From an uncultured Prevotellaceae bacterium (GTDB lineage: Bacteria; Bacteroidota; Bacteroidia; Bacteroidales; Muribaculaceae), in NCBI GenBank assembly GCA_900556245.1, contig USOC01000092.1, forward strand, positions 1-5,522: 5,522 nt of DNA. The letters run 5' to 3'. A program made the position numbers and the translations under genes. Numbering within the stretch: position 1 is the first letter of the stretch; each line of letters opens with the position of its first letter. Below the pieces are notes generated by a model. It had not been told where the DNA came from, searched no databases, and worked only from the letters and a program-made list of their open reading frames with translations. Positions 1 through 4,763 of the stretch are shown here, piece after piece.

Positions 1-684
1 GAGTTCGGCGTTGAGACAGCGTTTTACCATGCGGATGGCAAAGGGGCTGCGCATCATCATGGTTTCGCACCATTCGACAGTCTCGTCTTCCAGACGTTCG
101 AAGGGAACGACTTTATTAATCATGCCCATTTCTTCAGCTTCTTTGGCAGTGTACTGGCGGCAAAGATACCATATTTCACGCGTTTTTTTCTGTCCGACGC
201 ACCGTGCGAGGTACGACGAGCCAAAGCCTCCGTCGAAACTGCCGACTTTAGGCCCTGTCTGTCCGAAGCGTGCGTTTTCTGACGCGATAGAGAGGTCGCA
301 CACCACGTTCAGCACGTTTCCGCCGCCTATGGCATAGCCGTTGACCATCGCAACGACCGGTTTCGGAATCGAACGAATCATCTTATGCAGGTCGAGAACG
401 TTGAGGCGCGGGGTGCCATCGCTGTCCTTATATCCTCCTTGCGTCTTGTAGTGTTGGTCGCCTCCGGAACAGAAAGCCTTGTCGCCTGCTCCTGTCAGGA
501 TGATGACGCGGATGTCGCTTCGGTCGCGGCATATGTTGAAGGCGTCGAGCATTTCAGTGTTTGTCAACGGGCGGAAGGCATTGTATACTTCCGGACGGTT
601 GATGGTGATTTTGGCTATTCCGCCATATTGTTCGAACAGGATGTCGGTATATTCCTTAATGGGAATCCATTCTCTTTTACTCAT
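1..684 (-). CDS. menB: 1,4-dihydroxy-2-naphthoyl-CoA synthase (MenB), C-terminus cut off by window edge
   Basis: This gene encodes a crotonase-fold enzyme that cyclises o-succinylbenzoyl-CoA to 1,4-dihydroxy-2-naphthoyl-CoA in cytoplasmic menaquinone synthesis. My translation from the ATG at 684 ([20 protein letters not shown]...) gives 228 residues with no stop before base 1. MenB proteins are roughly 270-285 residues, so about 45-55 C-terminal residues are missing. Visible signatures are [12 protein letters not shown] (28-39), the oxyanion-hole segment FCSGGDQ (71-77), [12 protein letters not shown] (112-123) and the MenB hallmark [14 protein letters not shown] (140-153), which holds the catalytic-region Ser149 and Asp151. 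By offset from E. coli MenB, Gln142, Thr143 and Trp172 match the bicarbonate-binding residues of type I enzymes; this assignment is from memory. The start lies 21 bases after the menD stop, with no clear Shine-Dalgarno sequence, so it is probably translated from the men operon mRNA. Confidence 0.96.
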   Translation of the reverse strand, partial: MSKREWIPIKEYTDILFEQYGGIAKITINRPEVYNAFRPLTNTEMLDAFNICRDRSDIRVIILTGAGDKAFCSGGDQHYKTQGGYKDSDGTPRLNVLDLHKMIRSIPKPVVAMVNGYAIGGGNVLNVVCDLSIASENARFGQTGPKVGSFDGGFGSSYLARCVGQKKTREIWYLCRQYTAKEAEEMGMINKVVPFERLEDETVEWCETMMMRSPFAIRMVKRCLNAEL

Positions 685-705
685 AACGGTTTTATTCTTT
701 TATGT

Positions 706-2364
706 TTATATTTCAAAATATCTTTTCAAAGTTTCTGCACTTTCCAGATGGTCGGTGCGGATTGCCAGGATAGCCGGCTTGGAGGATGATGTCAAAAAAA
801 CCGGCAATACTTGTCGGAGCGATGTTTCGTCGGATGCTTCGAAATAGGTAAATCCGAATGCTGCGGCATATTCTTTGACAGGGACTTGACGGTGTACTTC
901 CAAATAGTCCTCGAGTTCGGGCAGAGAGGCTGTGCTTTTGACAAAGCGGAAAATTCCGCCTCCTCCATTGTCTATTACCACGATTTTCAGATTATTGCCA
1001 AGGTGTGCGTTTGCCAAGCCCGACAAATCGTAGGAGAAACTCATGTCACCGGTGACGAGTAACGTCGTTCCCTTGTAGGCAAGTGATGCTCCAACGGCCG
1101 TCGATGTCGATCCGTCGATGCCCGACACTCCCCTGTTGCAGTAGCTTCGGCAGGCGATTTCGTCGCCAAAGAGTTGGGCGTAGCGGATGGTTGTGCCGTT
1201 CGACAGTTGCAGGCACCAATCGGCAGGGAGGGCAGGCAGCAGGATGGAAAATGCTTTCATGTCGCTCCATGGGGCAGTCTGAAGATAGGCGTTTTGGCGC
1301 ACCTTTCCTTGAAGCGCCAGGCTGTTCCACAGCATGGCGTAATTGCGGTTGGCAATTGGACGGAATGCGTTGAAGAATGCAACCGGATCGACTTGTATGC
1401 GCTTTGTCAGCGACTGCATGCAGTCGACAGTCGTGCTGGTCACTCCGACATGCCAATGTTCAGCAGGGCGGTGTCGGCGCATCAGGACCTTTATCATGCG
1501 CGACACCAAAGCGCCACCGAGCGTAATCAGCACGTCGGGTACGTACTCATCTTCTTTGTCCATCGCCAGCAAGGTCCGGTCGATGGCTCGCACAGCGTTG
1601 TCGCTTCGGATATTGGCAATAGTCTCTGTCAGCACAACAGCTCCTGTCGTTTCTCTGAAGGCTTCTACAGCTTCCGAAAGAGCGGGGTTTTCTTTGCCGA
1701 ATCCGGCGATTACCAGAACTTTTTTGCCTGAGGCTATTTTTTCGAGGAGGGCTATTGTCGCTGTAGACAGACTTGCCGGCGGTTGCACGGATTCTATCAC
1801 GCGTTCGCCGCCTTCCTTATAGTCGGCAAAGCATCCTAACGGTTCGTCGAGTTGCAGATTGATGTGGACAGGTGCCGGTTGTCCGCCGGTAGCCTCAATC
1901 ACCGCATCGTTCACCATCCGGTTAACATACCATTGCGCTGTCGCGTCGTCGCATCGTGCCGGAAGGTCGTAGCTCTTCTTTACAAACTGAGACAAGGCTT
2001 CGTATTGCCGGATGGTCTGGCTGTCGTCCTGATCAATCCATTCCCTTGGACGGTCGGCTGAGATTACGATCAACGGCAGTTTCTGATAGTAGGCTTCTGC
2101 CACGGCCGGCGCATAGTTGAGCAGTGCTGTGCCAGAAGTGCAGACAATACCGACGGCTTCGCCGCTTTGCTGAGCGATGCCAAGTGCAACGAAAGCGGCG
2201 CTGCGCTCATCGACTACGACGTGCTTCACCACATCGTCACGTCGCGACAAAGCGACGATGATTGGCGCATTTCGTGATCCGGGCGACACTACAAATTTGC
2301 GGATGCCCTGAGCGGCAAGTACATCGACAAGAATGTTACAGGCTATCTTAGAAGTTGTTTCCAT
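706..2364 (-). CDS. menD: SEPHCHC synthase (MenD)
   Basis: This 552-residue protein is MenD, a thiamine-diphosphate enzyme. It condenses isochorismate with 2-oxoglutarate to give 2-succinyl-5-enolpyruvyl-6-hydroxy-3-cyclohexene-1-carboxylate, the first committed step of menaquinone synthesis. The length is normal for the family. The N-terminal Pyr domain carries SPGSRNAPI (27-35), the cofactor-activating glutamate in VDERSAA (Glu53) and CTSGTALLNY (75-84), then ISADRP (101-106). The C-terminal PP domain carries SNGTTIRY (388-395), CNRGVSGIDGS (409-419), and the ThDP/Mg motif that starts GDMSFSYDL (439-447) and ends near IDNGGGG (464-470). These correspond to the substrate-binding and cofactor-binding blocks of E. 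coli MenD. The ATG at 2364 follows the stop of the upstream membrane-protein gene by only 6 bases, and menB follows 21 bases later, which indicates one transcript. No menH gene separates menD and menB, unlike in E. coli. No truncation or missing key residue is apparent. Confidence 0.97.
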   Translation of the reverse strand: METTSKIACNILVDVLAAQGIRKFVVSPGSRNAPIIVALSRRDDVVKHVVVDERSAAFVALGIAQQSGEAVGIVCTSGTALLNYAPAVAEAYYQKLPLIVISADRPREWIDQDDSQTIRQYEALSQFVKKSYDLPARCDDATAQWYVNRMVNDAVIEATGGQPAPVHINLQLDEPLGCFADYKEGGERVIESVQPPASLSTATIALLEKIASGKKVLVIAGFGKENPALSEAVEAFRETTGAVVLTETIANIRSDNAVRAIDRTLLAMDKEDEYVPDVLITLGGALVSRMIKVLMRRHRPAEHWHVGVTSTTVDCMQSLTKRIQVDPVAFFNAFRPIANRNYAMLWNSLALQGKVRQNAYLQTAPWSDMKAFSILLPALPADWCLQLSNGTTIRYAQLFGDEIACRSYCNRGVSGIDGSTSTAVGASLAYKGTTLLVTGDMSFSYDLSGLANAHLGNNLKIVVIDNGGGGIFRFVKSTASLPELEDYLEVHRQVPVKEYAAAFGFTYFEASDETSLRQVLPVFLTSSSKPAILAIRTDHLESAETLKRYFEI

Positions 2365-2370
2365 ACCGTT

Positions 2371-3438
2371 TTATTTTCTGTTGCGACGGTTCCGTTTCCA
2401 TCTTCGCAACCATGACGGAATCACACAGATTCCAATCACCAAATATATATAATAACTTACGATTCGCCAACAAAAAGCCAACACCAAAGCCAGAGATCCT
2501 ACCGCAATCATGTCGCCATAGTAGTTGGTGAAGAGCCATTCGCTGACCCCACTTCCTCCGGGGGTGGGGCATACTGTCAGCACAACCCATACGACCAGCT
2601 GACGGGCAAGCACCATTACTTGGTCGGCGTCGATGGCAAAAGCCATGAAAAGGGCATTGACTACCATATAGCGTGAAACCCACGACAGCGACGTGCCGAG
2701 GAACGCCCTAATCCACCAAAGAATCGGTTTGCTGCTCAGTTCCTGGGACGTTGACACAAGCGCGTCGCCCATTCCTTCAGCTTCTTTTTTCCAACGCCGG
2801 AGCAGAGGCAGTCGACAGATGGCAAGAAGAATTGATCGGATTGCCGTCGGCCGTATGAAGATGCCTAAAAACAAGACAAGTGTCCACAATGCCAGACCTC
2901 CGTAGACAATCCAGAAGGTGACGCGCAGACTGTCGGATATTTGTGTGTTGGATATGTCGAACAAACCTTCAAAAGAAATCAGAGCCAGAACCAACGGGCA
3001 GGCAACGACATAAAACAGTTCGTCCAGGAACAATGTTGTAATCATAATCGCCGTTGAACGGCCTAATTGCAGACCCTCACCGGTCAGGTAAATCAGACCG
3101 AAGCTGCTGCCACCTACGGTCGAAGGCGTTACGGCAGAAGTGAATTCGCAGAGCATGTTCACTCGGAGAGCCTGTCCCCAAGTGATGTCGTGATCGGTCA
3201 GTGTGCGAAAACGCCACGTCAAACCGAAATCGCGTCCGGCCATAAATAGAAAAGCCAGTAGGAAGAACCATATGGAGTCCCATGTCAGTTGTAAGTTGCT
3301 GAAATCGAAATTCTCATATTCGTGGTAGAACATGTAGGCTACCGCCAACATTCCGATAGCAACGGGTAGCGCAACGTATTTCGGTCGTAATAGGTCGCGG
3401 GTTTTCCGGTAGCCGGAATCTATATTTTCATTTTTCAT
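2371..3438 (-). CDS. UPF0104 / LPG_synthase_TM family polytopic membrane protein (YbhN/MprF-flippase-like)
   Basis: This is a 355-residue inner-membrane protein of the family that includes YbhN and the N-terminal (lipid-flipping) half of MprF. The substrate here is unknown. Hydrophobic segments lie near 21-38, 55-68, 128-155, 172-196, 241-268, 278-290 and 310-340. Two family signatures are present: EFTSAVTPSTVGGSSFG (98-114) and the late-helix motif CPTPGGSGVSEW (290-301). The C-terminus is strongly basic (RRWKRNRRNRK), fitting a cytoplasmic tail. The length is typical of the stand-alone form without the MprF aminoacyl-transferase domain. It appears to be the first gene of the men transcript: the stop lies 6 bases before menD, and the promoter-like repeats lie 75-180 bases upstream of its ATG at 3438. 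The operon position suggests co-expression with menaquinone synthesis, but a role in quinone biology is only inference. The family call is firm; the function is not. Confidence 0.88.
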   Translation of the reverse strand: MKNENIDSGYRKTRDLLRPKYVALPVAIGMLAVAYMFYHEYENFDFSNLQLTWDSIWFFLLAFLFMAGRDFGLTWRFRTLTDHDITWGQALRVNMLCEFTSAVTPSTVGGSSFGLIYLTGEGLQLGRSTAIMITTLFLDELFYVVACPLVLALISFEGLFDISNTQISDSLRVTFWIVYGGLALWTLVLFLGIFIRPTAIRSILLAICRLPLLRRWKKEAEGMGDALVSTSQELSSKPILWWIRAFLGTSLSWVSRYMVVNALFMAFAIDADQVMVLARQLVVWVVLTVCPTPGGSGVSEWLFTNYYGDMIAVGSLALVLAFCWRIVSYYIYLVIGICVIPSWLRRWKRNRRNRK

Positions 3439-3466
3439 TTTTCTATTCTTTGTTCTGTTTGTTCAT

Positions 3467-3483
3467 ATCCGGTCCTGCCGGAT
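3467..3483 (-). other. Small GC-rich hairpin in the men operon leader
   Basis: ATCCGG and CCGGAT form a perfect 6-bp stem around the 5-base loop TCCTG. It lies 28 bases before the ATG of the membrane-protein gene, so it would fall in the 5' untranslated mRNA from either upstream promoter. There is no U-tract, so it is unlikely to be an intrinsic terminator. Its function is unknown. Confidence 0.4.
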
Positions 3484-3490
3484 GACACAT

Positions 3491-3530
3491 CCGAGGCGCA
3501 GCGTATCTTATACAAAGATACGGCAAGTCG
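3491..3530 (-). repeat. 40-bp promoter-bearing direct repeat, copy 1
   Basis: This copy matches the one at 3568-3607 at 39 of 40 positions, with a period of 77 bases. On the minus strand it begins CGACTTGCCGTATCTTTG and ends GCTGCGCCTCGG. It contains an 8-bp dyad, CGTATCTT and AAGATACG, at 3502-3522 with the loop ATACA. The -7 box overlaps one arm of the dyad. Confidence 0.9.
3513..3520 (-). promoter_or_regulatory. Proximal candidate -7 box (TATCTTTG) for the men operon
   Basis: The minus strand reads TATCTTTG, an exact TAnnTTTG Bacteroidetes -7 box. Transcription from it would begin near 3506 and leave a leader of about 68 bases before the ATG at 3438. I see no good TTTG-like -33 element 19-21 bases upstream (the sequence there is TTC-like), so this is a weaker candidate than the distal copy. 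Confidence 0.5.
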
Positions 3531-3567
3531 AGGGCAGAATCGAAGAATCGCAGATTCAATCGTTATG

Positions 3568-3607
3568 CCGAGGCGCAGCGTGTCTTATACAAAGATACGG
3601 CAAGTCG
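3568..3607 (-). repeat. 40-bp promoter-bearing direct repeat, copy 2
   Basis: This copy differs from copy 1 at a single base (GTGTCTT instead of GTATCTT on the plus strand). That change turns an A-T pair of the internal dyad into a G-T pair. The dyad would therefore still fold in plus-strand RNA, as a G-U wobble, but not perfectly in minus-strand RNA. It is followed on the minus strand by GCATAACG. Confidence 0.9.
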
Positions 3608-3620
3608 CTCGGATAAAAAA
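3590..3620 (-). promoter_or_regulatory. Distal promoter of the men operon
   Basis: On the minus strand a T6 tract (3620-3615) supplies a TTTT that approximates the TTTG -33 box. It lies 19 bases from a perfect TATCTTTG -7 box (3597-3590). Both sequence and spacing fit the Bacteroidetes primary sigma factor consensus. Transcription would start near 3583 and run through copy 1 of the repeat into the membrane-protein gene, menD and menB. Confidence 0.6.
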
Positions 3621-3743
3621 GCGTCGCAGGCAAGCTGTGATTGCTGCCAATCTTTTGAAATGCCTTTTGTATGCGGTATCTATGTTTTTTAGATGGGTTG
3701 GTCGGGAAAAAAGAAAATATAAATTGTTGTGGAACAAGGTAAA

Positions 3744-3767
3744 ATAAAAAATGTGATAATTTTTTAT
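3744..3767. repeat. AT-rich inverted repeat upstream of the tRNA promoter
   Basis: ATAAAAAAT and ATTTTTTAT form a perfect 9-bp dyad around GTGATA. It sits about 10 bases upstream of the tRNA -33 box, where an UP-like A/T-tract element would act. Base composition alone could produce it, so a function is uncertain. Confidence 0.45.
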
Positions 3768-3777
3768 ATAGAAACGC

Positions 3778-3808
3778 TTGCAGAATCGAAATATTCACTC
3801 TATCTTTG
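3778..3808 (+). promoter_or_regulatory. tRNA promoter
   Basis: TTG (3778-3780) is followed after exactly 20 bases by TATCTTTG (3801-3808), the Bacteroidetes -33/-7 arrangement. The -7 box ends 11 bases before the first base of the mature tRNA, leaving only a few bases of 5' leader. An AT-rich tract lies directly upstream. Confidence 0.75.
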
Positions 3809-3819
3809 CACTCGCAAAC

Positions 3820-3893
3820 GGCGGGATAGCTCAGTTGGTTAGAGCGTCGGATTCATAACCCGGAGGTCTCGAGTTCAATTCTCGATCCCGCTA
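3820..3893 (+). tRNA. tRNA-Met (anticodon CAT), elongator type
   Basis: The 74 bases fold into a full cloverleaf. The acceptor is GGCGGGA with TCCCGCT (the first pair is G-U), followed by U8-A9. The D stem is GCTC with GAGC, and the anticodon loop is TTCATAA with anticodon CAT. The variable loop is AGGTC. The T stem is TCGAG with CTCGA around TTCAATT, and the discriminator base is A. The next bases are CAA, so CCA is not encoded, as is usual in Bacteroidetes. The paired first position and lack of three consecutive G-C pairs in the anticodon stem argue against the initiator tRNA. A CAT anticodon could also be lysidine-modified tRNA-Ile2, but the overall sequence looks like elongator Met. Position 31-39 is an A-C mismatch. 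The gene has its own promoter and terminator, so it is a single-gene unit. Confidence 0.95.
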
Positions 3894-3895
3894 CA

Positions 3896-3922
3896 AGGAA
3901 GCTCATTGAGCTTCCTTTTTTT
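3896..3922 (+). terminator. Intrinsic terminator of the tRNA gene
   Basis: GGAAGCTC and GAGCTTCC form an 8-bp perfect stem with the loop ATT, extended by flanking A-T pairs and followed directly by a run of seven T. It starts three bases after the tRNA discriminator base, so it ends tRNA transcription and insulates the downstream gene. Confidence 0.9.
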
Positions 3923-4073
3923 ATTTTCTGCCTGTGGATGGCAAGGAGGTGTCTGCCGATTTTTTTGAGGATTGAATTGCATAAAGACCCGGAATGAAGA
4001 TTTATTGAATATTTGTCCTTCGTGCAGCAAATAAAAAAATGACTGTTCTGCAGGTTCAAAGAAGGAATTTCCC

Positions 4074-4172
4074 TAATTTTGCATAAGACAGGATGCGTCT
4101 CGGCAATACCTTCGCTCAAAAGCTGGCTTTTGGCTCGGTGCTGCGCTCGACTTTCCGTATCTTTGTAAAAAG
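4074..4172 (+). repeat. Diverged, inverted copy of the two-promoter module
   Basis: The left end (TAATTTTG, then ATAAGACA, TGCG and CTCGGCA, 4074-4105) matches the minus-strand sequence running from the distal -7 box before the men operon at about 28 of 37 positions. The right end, CGACTTTCCGTATCTTTGTA (4148-4167), matches the start of that repeat at 19 of 20 positions. The middle is different but again contains a dyad: CAAAAGC-TG-GCTTTTG (4117-4132). The module lies in opposite orientation to the one at 3513-3607. Confidence 0.7.
4158..4165 (+). promoter_or_regulatory. Candidate -7 box (TATCTTTG) for the PH-domain gene
   Basis: TATCTTTG is an exact -7 box 40 bases before the ATG at 4206. 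No TTTG lies at the usual 19-21 base spacing; the nearest, at 4129-4132, is 25 bases away. A second, upstream -7-like box, TAATTTTG, is at 4074-4081. Which of the two is used cannot be told from the sequence. Confidence 0.55.
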
Positions 4173-4205
4173 AACTTGGCGTTCATTACACTTTTTCTGT
4201 AGAAT

Positions 4206-4625
4206 ATGGAAAAGGTATATAAATCGAAAGTGTCCAAATGGTATCTTTTGGCTTGCATAGGGATGGCTTTTGCGTTTTTAGGTTCGATATATCTTAGCTA
4301 TAAATTGACATGGGTCCTTCTTCTGGATGTGGCGTTTATGGGTGTCGGGCTCTGGTTGATGGCCGATATACTTTTGCATACAGATTATACGATAAAAGGC
4401 AATCGCCTGCATATCCGATGTGGAATTTTGTTCCGTATGGATTTGTCGATAGGCAAAATATCAGAAATAACACACAAAACAACCATATTTTCGTCGCCAG
4501 CCCTATCAGCGAAACGTATAGGATTGAAGTATGGCCGTAAAAATTGGGTTTATATTTCACCTGAGAATCAAGAGGATTTTATATCAGACATAAAATCAAT
4601 GAATCCGGGAATAATTATAAGCTAA
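4206..4625 (+). CDS. Small membrane protein with bacterial PH-like domain
   Basis: This 139-residue protein has a short basic N-terminus (MEKVYKSKVSK), two hydrophobic helices at about 12-32 and 35-57 forming a hairpin, and a soluble domain at 60-135. That domain reads like the PF06713-type bacterial PH domain: YTIKGNRLHIRCGIL (61-75), the conserved SSPALSAKRIGLKYG (96-110) and VYISPENQEDFISDIKSMNP (115-134). The topology places the PH-like domain on one membrane face, probably cytoplasmic. Function in this family is largely unknown; SunI, a bacteriocin-immunity protein of Bacillus, is a family member from memory, which does not establish immunity here. The ATG at 4206 is the only start that keeps the basic N-terminus and first helix. 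The gene is monocistronic-looking: its own promoter repeat precedes it and the next gene has a separate promoter. No clear terminator follows. Base composition is more AT-rich than the men genes. Confidence 0.8.
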   Translation: MEKVYKSKVSKWYLLACIGMAFAFLGSIYLSYKLTWVLLLDVAFMGVGLWLMADILLHTDYTIKGNRLHIRCGILFRMDLSIGKISEITHKTTIFSSPALSAKRIGLKYGRKNWVYISPENQEDFISDIKSMNPGIIIS

Positions 4626-4704
4626 ACGTTTGGCCGACTGATTGAAGAGTCTGTCTGTCCGTATTGTTTTATTCATGCATTTGATGGAAGAAAAACATGA
4701 AATA

Positions 4705-4736
4705 TTTGAATGGTAGAATTATTTTCTACAAATTTG
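4705..4736 (+). promoter_or_regulatory. Promoter of the HTH-regulator gene
   Basis: TTTG (4705-4708) is followed after exactly 20 bases by CAAATTTG (4729-4736), one base away from the TAnnTTTG -7 consensus. Transcription would start near 4742, giving a leader of only about 20 bases before the ATG at 4764. The spacer between the two boxes is filled by an inverted repeat. Confidence 0.65.
4713..4729. promoter_or_regulatory. Candidate operator O1 inside the promoter
   Basis: GTAGAA and TTCTAC form a perfect 6-bp inverted repeat around TTATT, centred at 4721 between the -33 and -7 boxes. A dimer bound here would block RNA polymerase. It shares the TAGAATTAT sequence with the second site 43 bases downstream. 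Confidence 0.6.
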
Positions 4737-4744
4737 CGGTTGAA

Positions 4745-4763
4745 AATTCTAAAAAATAGAATT
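4745..4763. promoter_or_regulatory. Candidate operator O2 abutting the start codon
   Basis: AATTCTA and TAGAATT form a perfect 7-bp inverted repeat around AAAAA, ending on the base before the ATG. The half-sites are the same as in O1 but in everted order. Centre-to-centre distance is 33 bases, about three helical turns, so both sites would face the same side of the DNA. As RNA it could also form a weak hairpin over the start codon. Confidence 0.55.

Larger units (their letters stand above)
3439..3819. other. Intergenic region between the men operon and the tRNA gene
   Basis: I see no convincing gene in these 381 bases. Read from left to right, the region holds a GC-rich hairpin, two 40-bp direct repeats with minus-strand -7 boxes, and about 130 bases of mostly AT-rich DNA with a 9-bp dyad. 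It ends with the plus-strand promoter of the tRNA. Transcription is divergent: the men operon goes left and the tRNA goes right. Confidence 0.8.
3894..4205. other. Intergenic region between the tRNA and the PH-domain gene
   Basis: These 312 bases hold the tRNA terminator, then about 150 bases in which I see no gene or clear motif. A promoter-bearing repeat module at 4074-4172 and a short leader to the ATG at 4206 follow. Open frames across the region on the minus strand run through the tRNA and terminator and are not gene-like. Confidence 0.75.

Noticed and set aside
11..337. Open frame of 108 codons on the plus strand
   Set aside because: It lies antisense to menB, whose reading frame shows clear family motifs across the same bases.
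1046..1731. Several overlapping open frames inside menD on both strands
   Set aside because: They are shadows of menD; their translations show no recognisable domain and are rich in Arg, Cys and His runs typical of wrong frames.
3491..3607. CRISPR-like array
   Set aside because: There are only two repeat copies, each containing a promoter box, with a single 37-base spacer and no cas genes; the module recurs in diverged form at another promoter.
3556..3798. 80-codon open frame on the minus strand in the intergenic region
   Set aside because: It runs through promoter repeat copy 2 and the AT-rich dyad, and its low-complexity translation resembles no protein family I know.
3870..3893. tRNA 3' end as an integration (att) site
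   Set aside because: I found no second copy of the 3' end of the tRNA in the window and no integrase; the terminator and following DNA look native.
3853..4119. 88-codon minus-strand frame ending in GSRIELETSGL
   Set aside because: This ending is the antisense translation of the tRNA anticodon and T arms, a common false gene; the frame also crosses the terminator.
4626..4763. Small HigB-type toxin gene before the HigA-like gene
   Set aside because: These 138 bases contain stops in all useful frames and are accounted for by promoter and operator elements.
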